Source of the DNA: CAZSDU01 sp964605775 | GTDB lineage: Bacteria > Bacteroidota > Bacteroidia > Bacteroidales > FEN-979 | Direction: 5' to 3' | NCBI GenBank assembly: GCA_964605775.1 | Contig: CAZSDU010000003.1 | Location: 109,159 to 173,158 of the forward strand | Length of the DNA: 64,000 nucleotides | Part shown: piece by piece, positions 17,681 to 26,535 of the stretch | How positions within the stretch are numbered: the first letter of the stretch is position 1 | How the letters are laid out: every line of letters begins with the position of its first letter | Program-made: the position numbers and the translations under genes | Notes under the pieces: model-generated | The model's input: only the letters and a program-made list of their open reading frames with translations | The model's database searches: none | Told to the model about the DNA's origin: nothing

Positions 17681-18454
17681 TTAGATTTTCTTCCCAATAT
17701 AGAAAACATAGCCGTAATAGGCTTTGTATTTGGCATATAATAGGGCTTCATGGCGTTGGTTTGCAACAAGTTCTTCGGCCGTTTTTTGACCATGATATTT
17801 TTTTAGAAAAATTTCCTGGGCTGCCATTTGGGGTACATAGAAATGATCTGTCCAGCAGGTTTCAGGCAGAATAAAACTGGCAACAGGAATATATCCCGAC
17901 TTTTGTAACTGGGCAATTTTATTTGGAATAGTATCAATCTCAGGATAAGCATTCTTCCAAAATGTATCGATTTCGGCAGGACGCGATTCAGTAAACCACG
18001 AGGCTTCTGAAACAGCAATATAAGCTCCGGGTTTCAGAAATTTTCGCCAGCTGCTCAAACCCCGTTCAAAACCAATATTATAGATTGCTCCTTCCGACCA
18101 GATAAGGTCCAATTCTTCATTTTGAAAAGGAAGGTTATCCATCGAGCCGATGATTCCTTTTACGCTTTCTTGAAGATTCAGCTTTCTGGCGTTATTATTG
18201 AATAAATTAATGAAAGTGGGAAATAGGTCAACACCTCTGATATATCCGGATGTATGCTGGGCCAATACCATTGTCTGGCCGCCTGTTCCACAACCAATAT
18301 CAGCGATAAGAGATTGTTGATTAAGAGGGTCGACAAAACTCAATGCTTTAATGGTTACTTCCGGGCTTCCTGGCCCTTGACGTGCTAAACTTGAGTAATA
18401 TTCACAAATTAAGTTGAAGTCAAATTCCTGAATGGATTTATTTTGATTACCCAT
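17681..18454 (-). CDS. class I SAM-dependent methyltransferase
   Basis: A 257-residue Rossmann-fold methyltransferase. Motif I is LIADIGCGTGGQTMVLA (about 49-65). The acidic residue ending strand 2 is in GVDLFP. The motif II region reads GSMDNLPFQNEELDLIWSEGA and the post-motif III region LKPGAYIAVSEASW. The substrate cannot be read; the closest style is small-molecule methyltransferases. It is the last gene of a minus-strand run, 23 bp after the ChaN-like gene. Confidence 0.88.
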   Translation of the reverse strand: MGNQNKSIQEFDFNLICEYYSSLARQGPGSPEVTIKALSFVDPLNQQSLIADIGCGTGGQTMVLAQHTSGYIRGVDLFPTFINLFNNNARKLNLQESVKGIIGSMDNLPFQNEELDLIWSEGAIYNIGFERGLSSWRKFLKPGAYIAVSEASWFTESRPAEIDTFWKNAYPEIDTIPNKIAQLQKSGYIPVASFILPETCWTDHFYVPQMAAQEIFLKKYHGQKTAEELVANQRHEALLYAKYKAYYGYVFYIGKKI

Positions 18455-18477
18455 GATCTTCTGTCTATACTAACTTG

Positions 18478-19368
18478 TTAATGTGTTTTTGTCATGGTGG
18501 ATGGAATGCAGATAATAAAATCGGCTTTCCCGAGGTGTTTTTCCTCTAGTTTTATCAGGTCGTCCTGTTCCACGCAACTGATGGTCAGTATCTTCACGGG
18601 AACGGTATTCTTCCGGATGTAATCTTTGACATACCATACGATACTTTCATAGTTATCGCTGTGATAGGCGCCGTTAAAATGGAGGAAACACATCCCGGTT
18701 CCGGGCCCGCCTTTCATGATGAATTGTGCCATGGTGGCATCTTTCAGCGCCTGAGCCTGACCGAGGTTTTGGGTCAGATGGGCCGGCATTCCGGTACCAA
18801 CAACCTTAGCGATGGAGCGATAACATTCCAGGGTGGTGTCATATTTAATGGGAAGGGCAGCCATTAATCCACGCTGAGCCGCATTGAGGCTGTCGAGCCC
18901 TTCAAAGCCTTTCTGGTTGACCAGGGCTGCATACCTCCGGGGGACATTGGTAGCCACGAATGTTAACCCTTTTTCCCTGGCGAAGTCGAGCAGGGGAGCA
19001 TAATCGGTCTTATAATTTGCCCAAAGTTTGGCTTCTGCCTCAAAATCCTTTTTCCGGATTTGCCTGGTGATATATTCACTGACAAGCAGCTGATTATCCC
19101 TTTCAAACATTTCCGCTCCCATCATCAGATTCTCTTTTTTTTCTTCATACAGGTCGCGCATCAGCTCATATTCCAGCCAATGACAGATAGGATTGTCATG
19201 TAATTCGCCGAAAAAGATGAGATCGGATGATTTTGCCGCTTTCAGAAGAGCTGCATAATCAACTGATTTTCCCTGGGAGGAAAAGACCACATAAGCAGGT
19301 TTGTCGCCTTTAAAAGCAGTAAGAATAAAAAAACCAACCAGCATCAGAAGGGCGGAATATTTTTTCAT
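18478..19368 (-). CDS. ChaN-family (DUF399) secreted protein
   Basis: 296 residues with a signal peptide (about 1-19). It contains the ChaN/EreA-like motifs FFGELHDNPICHWLEYEL and GAEMFERDNQ, plus the later MCFLHFNGAYHSDN segment with conserved His residues. Characterised ChaN proteins bind haem and are implicated in iron uptake at the outer membrane. Here there is no lipobox, so it may be periplasmic. It lies 8 bp after the cytidine deaminase gene in an apparent operon. Confidence 0.88.
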   Translation of the reverse strand: MKKYSALLMLVGFFILTAFKGDKPAYVVFSSQGKSVDYAALLKAAKSSDLIFFGELHDNPICHWLEYELMRDLYEEKKENLMMGAEMFERDNQLLVSEYITRQIRKKDFEAEAKLWANYKTDYAPLLDFAREKGLTFVATNVPRRYAALVNQKGFEGLDSLNAAQRGLMAALPIKYDTTLECYRSIAKVVGTGMPAHLTQNLGQAQALKDATMAQFIMKGGPGTGMCFLHFNGAYHSDNYESIVWYVKDYIRKNTVPVKILTISCVEQDDLIKLEEKHLGKADFIICIPSTMTKTH

Positions 19369-19376
19369 AGGAAGGA

Positions 19377-19874
19377 TTATTTGGGATCTTTCATCAGGTT
19401 TGTTTCCATAAAGGTCAGGGGCAGCAAAGTCTGCATTCCCTCTATCACATAGACTGATCCGCTTTGCCCGCCCAGGATCAGTCTGATTTTTTGTCGGAAT
19501 TTCATTTCATATTCAACGATGGCCTGGCGACATAAACCACAGGGAGGAACGGGTTCATTTACCCGGAAAGTATCCGCGCTGGCTGTAATGGCAAGGGCTT
19601 TAATCGGGATACCGGGATACTGGGATACGGCAGCATAAACGGCTACGCGTTCAGCGCACAAGCCGGAAGGAAAGGCCATATTTTCCTGGTTGCTCCCGCT
19701 GATTATGATTCCGTTTTCCAGCATCACTGCCGCCCCGACATGATAATTCGAGTAAGGAGCATAGGAGGAGGTCAGCGCCTTTTTGGCAGATTCAAGTAAA
19801 CCGCGGTCTTCCCCGCATAATTCCAAGTCGGAATTAAAAACCTGGTATTCGAAAGAATGCGTACAGTGTTTCAT
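19377..19874 (-). CDS. cdd: cytidine deaminase
   Basis: A 165-residue zinc enzyme converting cytidine and deoxycytidine to the uridine forms. It has the substrate loop SSYAPYSNYHVGAA and the zinc motif with Cys73, catalytic Glu75 (GLCAERVAVYAA), Cys112 and Cys115 (PPCGLCRQ). The ATG at 19874 is preferred because it lies 10 bp after the S41 protease stop; a longer frame to 19916 would run back into that gene. The protein is longer at both ends than the E. coli tetramer type core, but the motif set is complete. Confidence 0.95.
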   Translation of the reverse strand: MKHCTHSFEYQVFNSDLELCGEDRGLLESAKKALTSSYAPYSNYHVGAAVMLENGIIISGSNQENMAFPSGLCAERVAVYAAVSQYPGIPIKALAITASADTFRVNEPVPPCGLCRQAIVEYEMKFRQKIRLILGGQSGSVYVIEGMQTLLPLTFMETNLMKDPK

Positions 19875-19884
19875 GGGAGAGGGA

Positions 19885-21609
19885 TTAATCCAGTAAATTA
19901 TCATCATCCTCTTCAACGGCCGGATTCAGACTATCCGGTTTGGGTGGAATATATGTTCCGTTCAGGATGCCGTTATATTTTTCCGGATCTTTCAGGGTGG
20001 AAATGGCAATCGCAATTTCCGGATCCTTGTTCAGGGAAGATTCGATTTTTCCTTTCTGATAGTAATATCGGGTAACAATTTCCATTTTCAACAGCTCACG
20101 GATCTGGCTTTCATATTTTTTAAGGTCTTCTTTTTTATCGCTTTCCATCCTTGCTTTCAGATGGTCGTATTCTTCCTGTATGGCGCTGAGATAATTTTCC
20201 TTTTCCGCTTCTTTTTTCAAGCGTTCGAGTGCCTGTTCGCTGCTGGTATTATAGGAATAGTTTTTATTGGCTATATAATTCAGAAAATCCCTGTAAGTGT
20301 CTTCATCAAGATCGAAACTGGCCGCGGGAGGAATGGTTTTATTTAATCTCGCATATCGTGTGGCATAATCGAAAATCAGAAATTTACGGTAAAGGGTGGT
20401 GGCCAGGGTGCTGAATTTCCGCGGAGGCAAAATCAGATCAGGACTGATTCCACCTCCATCGTATACGCTTCTTCCATTTTTGGTTTTAAATTCCCGGATC
20501 AGGGAATCGGGTATTTTCCCGAAAGCGCCTTCCTTGTTTTTATGGGAATAGTCGATGGCCTGGATGCAGCGCCCACTTGGGATATAGTATTTTGCAACGG
20601 TTATTTTGAGCTGGGCGTTATAACTCAGGGGAACCACATTCTGAACCAAGCCTTTACCGAAGGTTCTTTGGCCGATAATGACTCCACGGTCGAGGTCTTG
20701 AATAGATCCGGCAAGGATCTCGCTGGCTGAAGCGCTCTGGCGGTCAACCATAATGGCCAGGGGTATTTTAAGATCAAGCGGGGGGTTCATGGTGAGGTGG
20801 GTCCGGTTTTTATCAGCTTTTTTCCCCTTGGTACTGACGATTTCCTGTCCGCGTTCCACAAAAAAATTAGCAATGTCAACGGCTTCATTCAGTAATCCGC
20901 CTCCATTACCCCTGAGATCCAGAATAATCCCTTTTAATTCGCGGGATTCCTTCAGTTTCAGAAAAGCCTGCTTCACCTCTTTAGCTGCATTTTGAGTGAA
21001 ACCGGAAATCTTTATATATCCGATTTGGGAATCCACCATCCCCGCAAACGGGATGTTGTCGATTTTTATAATTTCACGGGTAATGGTCAATTCAATTGGA
21101 GCAGGTTCACCCTCCCGTTCAATCACCAGATCAATCTTGGTTCCGGGTTGTCCTTTGAGAATGGCACTAACCTGATCGTAAGTCTTGTTTTTAGCAGACT
21201 GATGGTTGACCTCAATGATTTTATCCCCGGCTTTTAATCCGGCTTTCCAGGCTGGTGAACCTTCGTAAGGCTCCGAAATGATCACGTAATCGCCCTGTTG
21301 ATGGATCAGCGATCCTATCCCGCCATACTGACCGGTAGTAATGAATTTATAGTCTTCCACCTGTGATTCGGGAATAAAGTTGGTATAGGGGTCAAGGGAT
21401 TCAAGCATGGCGTTAATACCCGTCTGGGTAATTTCCCCGGGTTTGATGACATCTACATATTCTGTGCTTAATTCCTTGATCAAGGTAGAATAAATATCCA
21501 GGTTTTTCAAAATTTCAAAACCTTCCTCGCCAGTCGCCTGAGCAAATAGAGAATGACTGTTAAAAAGGAAAACCCAGGCAAATAATCCTACAACAACAAT
21601 GCGCTTCAT
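19885..21609 (-). CDS. S41 C-terminal processing protease (CtpA/Prc type)
   Basis: 574 residues with a signal peptide ending LFAQ. A PDZ domain (about 85-175, motif GSPAWKAGLKAGDKIIEV) and the S41 catalytic core follow. The core contains LDLRGNGGGLL, the nucleophile Ser294 in RQSASASEILAGS and Lys319 in RTFGKG (Ser/Lys dyad). It cleaves unfolded or tagged periplasmic proteins at the C-terminus. The ATG at 21609 begins the signal peptide; the frame opens upstream to 21639 without support. It lies downstream of rnpA-yidD and upstream of cdd. Confidence 0.95.
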   Translation of the reverse strand: MKRIVVVGLFAWVFLFNSHSLFAQATGEEGFEILKNLDIYSTLIKELSTEYVDVIKPGEITQTGINAMLESLDPYTNFIPESQVEDYKFITTGQYGGIGSLIHQQGDYVIISEPYEGSPAWKAGLKAGDKIIEVNHQSAKNKTYDQVSAILKGQPGTKIDLVIEREGEPAPIELTITREIIKIDNIPFAGMVDSQIGYIKISGFTQNAAKEVKQAFLKLKESRELKGIILDLRGNGGGLLNEAVDIANFFVERGQEIVSTKGKKADKNRTHLTMNPPLDLKIPLAIMVDRQSASASEILAGSIQDLDRGVIIGQRTFGKGLVQNVVPLSYNAQLKITVAKYYIPSGRCIQAIDYSHKNKEGAFGKIPDSLIREFKTKNGRSVYDGGGISPDLILPPRKFSTLATTLYRKFLIFDYATRYARLNKTIPPAASFDLDEDTYRDFLNYIANKNYSYNTSSEQALERLKKEAEKENYLSAIQEEYDHLKARMESDKKEDLKKYESQIRELLKMEIVTRYYYQKGKIESSLNKDPEIAIAISTLKDPEKYNGILNGTYIPPKPDSLNPAVEEDDDNLLD

Positions 21610-21642
21610 GTATCTAATTCTTAATTCTAAATTCCTCATTAT

Positions 21643-21864
21643 TTATGGTACCGGATCAAATCCTTTCCCTCCCCAGGGGTGGCAACGGCTTAATCGTTTT
21701 AACACCAGCCAGCCTCCTTTCCACGCTCCGTGCTTTTGAATAGCCTCAATACCGTATTGAGAACAACTTGGCGTAAACCGGCAGGAAGGCATGAAATAAG
21801 GCGAAATGGCGGCCTGATAAAATTGTATCAATAAAATAAAAAATTTACCGGGTAAGTTTTTCAT
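21643..21864 (-). CDS. yidD: membrane protein insertion efficiency factor YidD
   Basis: A 73-residue amphipathic protein with the strongly conserved signature SPYFMPSCRFTPSCSQYG followed by KRLSRCHPWGGKGFDPVP. It assists YidC-dependent insertion at the inner membrane. It overlaps the end of rnpA by 20 bp, the usual arrangement. rpmH, often next to rnpA, is not in this neighbourhood. Confidence 0.96.
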   Translation of the reverse strand: MKNLPGKFFILLIQFYQAAISPYFMPSCRFTPSCSQYGIEAIQKHGAWKGGWLVLKRLSRCHPWGGKGFDPVP

Positions 21865-22237
21865 TTACCTCTGTTAAACGCTGTAAAAGTAAGATTATTT
21901 TAGCTTGAATGTCGCTGAAAGGGAGGATTTCTTTAGCCATGTAAGTGATGCAAATCAGCAGGGAGGATGGTTTAGGGGGTAAAGACGGATTCAGGAGTTG
22001 CTTATTCAGCCGGTAGCATTCCCTCATTCTTCTCCGGATGAGGTTCCTGTCAACCGCTGTATGAAAATGATGCTTGGGGACGCTGAACATCACCTGGGGA
22101 AAAGGATTATCAAAGGTTTCCAGGATGAGCCAGGTCATACGGAAAGCTGGAACATGAAGCGTCGAACCTTCCCTGAATAGCTTACGGATAAGGTGAAAAC
22201 GGCTCAGCCTTTCATTTTTTTTAAAGGGTTGCTTCAC
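21845..22237 (-). CDS. rnpA: ribonuclease P protein component
   Basis: A 130-residue basic protein that supports the RNase P RNA in tRNA 5-prime maturation. Family hallmarks are RLSRFHLIRKLFREG at the N-terminus and the RNR motif in DRNLIRRRMRECYR. The start codon is GTG (22235-22237), with no ATG at the right distance. A TAGCTTTG box overlaps this start on the minus strand, but is probably chance. Confidence 0.94.
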   Translation of the reverse strand: MKQPFKKNERLSRFHLIRKLFREGSTLHVPAFRMTWLILETFDNPFPQVMFSVPKHHFHTAVDRNLIRRRMRECYRLNKQLLNPSLPPKPSSLLICITYMAKEILPFSDIQAKIILLLQRLTEVNEKLTR

Positions 22238-22261
22238 AAAGCTAAGATTTTGAAAAAGTAA

Positions 22262-23014
22262 CTATTTCTTTTTACACTCTTGTAAAAGGAAATGTTCCAT
22301 GGCCATGGTCATGGAAGGAGCGGTTGGAGTGGGGGCCTCAAGGTTGAGATTCAGTCCGGCATCCTTCACGGCTTTTGCAGTGGCCGAACCAAAAGCAGCG
22401 ATGATCGTATTCTGTTGTTGAAAATCAGGAAAATTCTTAAGCAGTGATTTGATTCCAGAGGGACTGAAGAAAACCAGCATATCATATTTCCTGATATCAA
22501 TATCGGAAAGGTCGCTGGCTAAGGTTCTGTAAATCACCGCTTTTTTGTAAATGATCTTATGTTCATCAAGCATTTTCGGGATTTCCAGCTTGTGAATATC
22601 TGAACAGGGCAATAAGAATTTTTCAGTCCTATGCTTTTTTATATGTTCCATCAGGTTGGAGAAATTTTCCTTACTGTGGAATATTTTTCTTTTCCTGAAC
22701 TGAACATATTTCTGAAGATAATAAGCGGTGGATTCAGAAATGGTAAAGTATTTCATGGATTCAGGAACCTCTATCCTCATTTCTTTACACATCCTGAAAT
22801 AATGATCAACGGCATTCCTCGAGGTAAAAATAACCGCCGAATAGTCCAGGATGTTTATTCTTTCTTGCCTGAATTCTTTAGCCGTTAAGCCTTCAATTAA
22901 GAAGAACTTCCGGAAATGAATGTTAACATTGAACTTTTTTGCAATTTCCCCGTAGGGGGATTTTTCAAAATCGCTTGGTTTGTGTTGGGAAACGAGTATG
23001 TTTTTTATTTTCAA
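22262..23014 (-). CDS. hemD: uroporphyrinogen-III synthase
   Basis: A 250-residue protein with the bilobed HemD arrangement. The N-terminal lobe has YSAVIFTSRNAVDHYF. The C-terminal lobe has DMLVFFSPSGIKSLLKNF and IIAAFGSATAKAVKDAGL. The enzyme closes hydroxymethylbilane to uroporphyrinogen III in tetrapyrrole synthesis. HemD is poorly conserved, but the two lobe signatures and the neighbouring DUF4271 gene, a fixed partner in Bacteroidota, support the call. Confidence 0.9.
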   Translation of the reverse strand: MKIKNILVSQHKPSDFEKSPYGEIAKKFNVNIHFRKFFLIEGLTAKEFRQERINILDYSAVIFTSRNAVDHYFRMCKEMRIEVPESMKYFTISESTAYYLQKYVQFRKRKIFHSKENFSNLMEHIKKHRTEKFLLPCSDIHKLEIPKMLDEHKIIYKKAVIYRTLASDLSDIDIRKYDMLVFFSPSGIKSLLKNFPDFQQQNTIIAAFGSATAKAVKDAGLNLNLEAPTPTAPSMTMAMEHFLLQECKKK

Positions 23015-23066
23015 GGCCTTTTTGTATTTCGCTTAATGATTTCCTAATACCTTAAAAATCCCGTGG

Positions 23067-23846
23067 TTACATGTAAATCAAGAAAAGTTTAACGATTACC
23101 ATCAGGGGTAAAAATTCGAGGCTGCAAAGATATATAAATAAAAACAAATAAGAAAATTTTGTCATCGACAATCCGATGAAAAAACCTCTCATAACCCTAA
23201 AAAGAAAGAGCAAAGTAAAGATGATCAAACAGATCCAGAGCAGTAAGATCGATTTCAGGTAAAGGACCAGGATCAGCAATGGGAGCAGCACAATCCCTGA
23301 AATTAAACTGAAAATCAGCATATTAAGCAAATATGCTCTTGTGGTCACGCGGGTATTGAAAACCAGGGAAAGAAATTGAATCAGTAAGATTTTCAACCCC
23401 CAGAAAACGGAGATGCCCAGCATAATCAGGATAAATATTCCCCAGGGAGGGATTTGAAAAAAAGAAAAATGAAGCAGGCTTTCATTGCACTGTAAAAACA
23501 GAAGAGCCAATGAGATGAGGTATAGGATTCCAAGGGCAATTGAAACCCTTTCTCTGAATAGATTTCCATCCCGGGATAACTGGTTGATAAACCTTTTTGA
23601 AAATGGGGCCAGGAATATCTGGCGAATTCGCCTGTGGTAATGTACCTGTGCCCAGGCAAGCAACACCAAACCAAAAAGCAGTATCCCCGTGATCCAGTCA
23701 GGTTGAAAGGGGCGGGATTCCCTGTTATGAAAATGAGAGGGACGGAGTTCATGGGTCAGAAAAGGAGAAACAGTAAACAGTGGTTCTTTCTGAGGATTGC
23801 TTTCCATGATCAGGGTGGTATCCGGTGATTGATGAAGGGGGCTCAT
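23067..23846 (-). CDS. DUF4271 integral membrane protein
   Basis: About 259 residues. A soluble N-terminal stretch of about 50 residues (ending near the FQPDWITGILLFG membrane entry) is followed by several membrane helices. The composition and the position beside hemD match the Bacteroidota family DUF4271. The ATG at 23846 overlaps the RluA-type stop codon as ATGA, which favours it over an ATG at 23867. Function is unknown; a link to haem synthesis or envelope biology is only suggested by context. Confidence 0.82.
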   Translation of the reverse strand: MSPLHQSPDTTLIMESNPQKEPLFTVSPFLTHELRPSHFHNRESRPFQPDWITGILLFGLVLLAWAQVHYHRRIRQIFLAPFSKRFINQLSRDGNLFRERVSIALGILYLISLALLFLQCNESLLHFSFFQIPPWGIFILIMLGISVFWGLKILLIQFLSLVFNTRVTTRAYLLNMLIFSLISGIVLLPLLILVLYLKSILLLWICLIIFTLLFLFRVMRGFFIGLSMTKFSYLFLFIYLCSLEFLPLMVIVKLFLIYM

Positions 23847-24535
23847 CGTCCGGAAAAATAATCCCATAAAACATCGGATGGGGGAGGGGCAATGATTTTG
23901 ATCGCTTCCTTTTTCACCGGATGGATGAATTCGAGAGAACGGGAATGAAGGTGGATGGAAGCATCAGGATTGGATCGTGGATAACCATATTTCAGATCGC
24001 CTTTGATCGGACATCCGATGGCTGCAAGCTGAGCTCGGATCTGGTGATGGCGTCCGGTGAGTAATTCCACTTCAAGCAGGTGATATCCTTTGCTGGAGGC
24101 AATCAGCGTGTAATTTAAGATGGCTTTTTTTGTGCCGGGTGAGGAAAAAGGGGTGATAAAACTTTTGTTTTTCACCTGATCCCGGCTAAGATAGCCGACA
24201 AGTTGTTCCTTTATTGCAGGTGGATGTTGTTTAACAACTGCCCAGTATGTTTTATGAATGTCTCCCTGTTTCAACATTTCATTTAGCCGGGAAAGGGCTT
24301 TGGATGTCCGTGCAAAGATCAAAGCGCCGCTCACCGGCCGGTCAAGACGGTGAGCCACGCCCAGAAAAACCTCAGCAGGTTTTTGATATTTAACCTTAAG
24401 ATAGGATTTTACTTTCTCACTCAGGGGTTCATCCCCGGTTTTATCTCCCTGTACAATGGCCGAAGGGGGCTTGTTCAGGATGATCAGGTGGTTGTCTTCG
24501 TAAAGGATTTCAAGATCAGTACTGTTCTTTTTCAT
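23843..24535 (-). CDS. RluA-family RNA pseudouridine synthase
   Basis: A 230-residue enzyme converting specific uridines in rRNA or tRNA to pseudouridine. The catalytic motif AHRLDRPVSGALIFA contains Asp65. LLTGRHHQIRAQLAAIGCPIKGD is the conserved C-terminal signature, split here as TGRHHQIRAQ and GCPIKGDLKYG. There is no S4 domain, so it resembles the short RluA/RluC-catalytic type; the target base cannot be assigned. It overlaps panB by 20 bp and the DUF4271 gene by 4 bp. Confidence 0.94.
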   Translation of the reverse strand: MKKNSTDLEILYEDNHLIILNKPPSAIVQGDKTGDEPLSEKVKSYLKVKYQKPAEVFLGVAHRLDRPVSGALIFARTSKALSRLNEMLKQGDIHKTYWAVVKQHPPAIKEQLVGYLSRDQVKNKSFITPFSSPGTKKAILNYTLIASSKGYHLLEVELLTGRHHQIRAQLAAIGCPIKGDLKYGYPRSNPDASIHLHSRSLEFIHPVKKEAIKIIAPPPSDVLWDYFSGR

Positions 24536-25340
24536 TGGGGAAATCCAGTGATTTCACATCATTGATATAAGTGTTGACCGCTCCCCTTACCTCTTCCGAT
24601 AAGTTATGGTAACGACGAAGAAAACGGGGAGAAAATTCCAGTGTGATCCCCAGCATATCATGAAGCACCAGAACCTGACCGTCCACTTTTTGTCCCGCCC
24701 CAATTCCGATGATGGGTATTTTAAGCTCAGAAGTCACTTCGGCGCCTAATTTGGCCGGGATTTTCTCCAGTACGATGGCAAAACAACCTGCCTTTTCAAG
24801 CAGATGGGCATCACTGATCAATTTGCTTGCCTCTTCTTCGGTAGTGGCACGTACCACATAAGTCCCGAATTTGTGAATCGATTGAGGGGTCAAGCCGAGA
24901 TGTCCCATCACGGGTATTCCGGCTGAGAGAATGCGATCAACCGATTCGAGGATCTCTTTTCCACCCTCCATTTTGACAGCATCTGCACCACTTTCTTTCA
25001 TAATTCTGATGGAAGAATTCAGGGCCTCAATGGAATTACCCTGATAGGTCCCGAATGGCAGATCCACGACTACCAGCGCTCTTTTTACCGCCCTGACAAC
25101 GGATGAGGCATGATAAATCATTTCATTCAGGGTGATGGGGAGGGTTGACGTATGTCCGGCCATCACGTTGGAAGCAGAATCACCTACCAGAATCACGTCA
25201 ATGCCTGTGGAATCCAAAATCCTTGCGAAGGAATAATCGTAGGCAGTGAGCATGGCAATTTTTTCTTCTTTCAGCTTCATTTCCTGAAGGATGTGGGTCG
25301 TGACCTTCGTCACATTCCGGAATGAAAACGTGGTAGCCAT
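24516..25340 (-). CDS. panB: 3-methyl-2-oxobutanoate hydroxymethyltransferase
   Basis: PanB makes ketopantoate from alpha-ketoisovalerate and methylene-tetrahydrofolate. This 274-residue protein has the TIM-barrel landmarks MLTAYDYSFARILD, VILVGDSASNVMAGH (Mg-binding Asp), VVDLPFGTYQ (second Asp), VKMEGG and PVMGHLGLTPQS, and ends with PIIGIGAGQKVDGQVLVLHD. Size is typical. It heads the run panB-rluA-DUF4271-hemD. It supplies the pantoate branch used by PanC at 2627-3475. Confidence 0.97.
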   Translation of the reverse strand: MATTFSFRNVTKVTTHILQEMKLKEEKIAMLTAYDYSFARILDSTGIDVILVGDSASNVMAGHTSTLPITLNEMIYHASSVVRAVKRALVVVDLPFGTYQGNSIEALNSSIRIMKESGADAVKMEGGKEILESVDRILSAGIPVMGHLGLTPQSIHKFGTYVVRATTEEEASKLISDAHLLEKAGCFAIVLEKIPAKLGAEVTSELKIPIIGIGAGQKVDGQVLVLHDMLGITLEFSPRFLRRYHNLSEEVRGAVNTYINDVKSLDFPNEKEQY

Positions 25341-25358
25341 ATTTTATAAATTATCATG

Positions 25359-25366
25359 CAAAGCTA
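25359..25366 (-). promoter_or_regulatory. possible -7 box of panB (TAGCTTTG)
   Basis: On the minus strand TAGCTTTG fits TAnnTTTG and lies 18 bp before the panB ATG. No matching -33 box was found. Confidence 0.3.
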
Positions 25367-25379
25367 CAATATTTTTATG

Positions 25380-25387
25380 TACATTTG
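25380..25387 (+). promoter_or_regulatory. possible -7 box of the lipoprotein gene (TACATTTG)
   Basis: TACATTTG fits TAnnTTTG and lies 22 bp before the ATG at 25410, divergent from the panB box. No -33 match was found. Confidence 0.3.
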
Positions 25388-25409
25388 CCTTCCGGAAATC
25401 TCCCACTCC

Positions 25410-26405
25410 ATGCAATATCTTAAATTGTTTTTCCTCTCACTCTTGCTGTTTGCTTTATTACCTGGATGCAATAAAGAACTTAATGTGAATGCTGACTGGA
25501 AAGACATCACCGTGGTGTATGCCTTACTTGACCAAGCCAGGGACACGACTTTCATTAAAATCACCAAGGCTTTTTTGGGACCTGGTGATGCCCTGCAATT
25601 TGCCAAAATTTCCGACTCCAGTAATTATCCCGACAAACTGGTTGTCAGACTGGAAGAATGGGACGGAAGCACGTATAAAAACACCTTTTTTTTAGACACC
25701 CTGACCATTCATAACAAAGTCGCCGGGGATTCTGTATTTTATTACCCTGATCAGCTGATGTATTTCACCACTGTGAAACTGAACGAGAATTACCAGTATA
25801 AACTGTATATTGACGATACCATCAGCGGTAAGGAAGTGACCGCGGAATCCGGTCTTGTTCATGATTTTGCAATCGAAAAACCATTGCCTTATTTTAAAAT
25901 GGATTTCAGACCGGAATACAACAATGAAGTGAAATGGTACACGGCCAAAGCAGGTCGTCGCTATCAGATGAACATCCGTTTTCATTATCAGGAGATATTA
26001 AAGGCTGATACTTCGGTGAAGGCAACAAAATATATTGACTGGATTGTTTTCAGTGATATCAAGTCCATCGATCTCCAGGGAGGACAGGTGATCTCTCATT
26101 ATTATTCCTGCAATGGTTTTTATAATGTCATTGGCGCTAAAATTCCGGTCAACCCTAATGTCAATCGTAAAGCGCTTTTCGTGGATCTGATTTTTTCTGT
26201 TGCTGCCGAGGATCTGAACACTTACATGGAAGTGACAGAGCCTTCCTATACCATCATCCAGGAGAGGCCTTCATTTACCAATATCGTTAACGGGATAGGC
26301 CTTTTTTCGAGCCGTTATACAAAGGCCCTGGATTCCATGCTGCTGAGTGCCTTTACCCTGAATGAACTCAAGGTTAACGAGAAAACAAAATCCCTCGGAT
26401 TCTGA
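25410..26405 (+). CDS. lipoprotein of unknown function
   Basis: A 331-residue protein with a signal peptide and lipobox (LLPGC, lipidated Cys about residue 22). The mature part starts NKELNVNADWKDITVVYALLDQ, followed by a beta-rich sequence with aromatic/Asp motifs. It has the style of the extracellular-facing Bacteroidota lipoproteins grouped as DUF4249-like, but I cannot assign it firmly. The ATG at 25410 is used because it starts the signal peptide directly. It stands alone between panB and dnaK. Confidence 0.72.
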   Translation: MQYLKLFFLSLLLFALLPGCNKELNVNADWKDITVVYALLDQARDTTFIKITKAFLGPGDALQFAKISDSSNYPDKLVVRLEEWDGSTYKNTFFLDTLTIHNKVAGDSVFYYPDQLMYFTTVKLNENYQYKLYIDDTISGKEVTAESGLVHDFAIEKPLPYFKMDFRPEYNNEVKWYTAKAGRRYQMNIRFHYQEILKADTSVKATKYIDWIVFSDIKSIDLQGGQVISHYYSCNGFYNVIGAKIPVNPNVNRKALFVDLIFSVAAEDLNTYMEVTEPSYTIIQERPSFTNIVNGIGLFSSRYTKALDSMLLSAFTLNELKVNEKTKSLGF

Positions 26406-26461
26406 TTTTTATTCTCTGAATTTCTGTCTTTTTGTCATCCTCCTGACATAAAACCCTGCTT

Positions 26462-26477
26462 TGGCACAATGATTGAC
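26462..26477 (+). promoter_or_regulatory. sigma-54-like -24/-12 element upstream of dnaK
   Basis: TGGCAC and TTGA are spaced as in the RpoN consensus (TGGCAC-N5-TTGC), with GG and the -12 G correctly placed. The -12 C is replaced by A. A transcript would begin near 26489, about 47 bp before the ATG. Confidence 0.4.
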
Positions 26478-26518
26478 AGATGCTATGACAATGATTCATA
26501 AAAACTGAATTTACTACG

Positions 26519-26525
26519 AAAGGAG
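26519..26525 (+). promoter_or_regulatory. Shine-Dalgarno (AAAGGAG) of dnaK
   Basis: A clear purine-rich site 10 bp before the dnaK ATG. It is unusual in this window, where most genes lack one. Confidence 0.6.
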
Positions 26526-26535
26526 AATTTATAAC

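Noticed and set aside
22237..22244. TAGCTTTG promoter box before rnpA
   Set aside because: It overlaps the start codon, leaving no room for a leader, and has no -33 partner.
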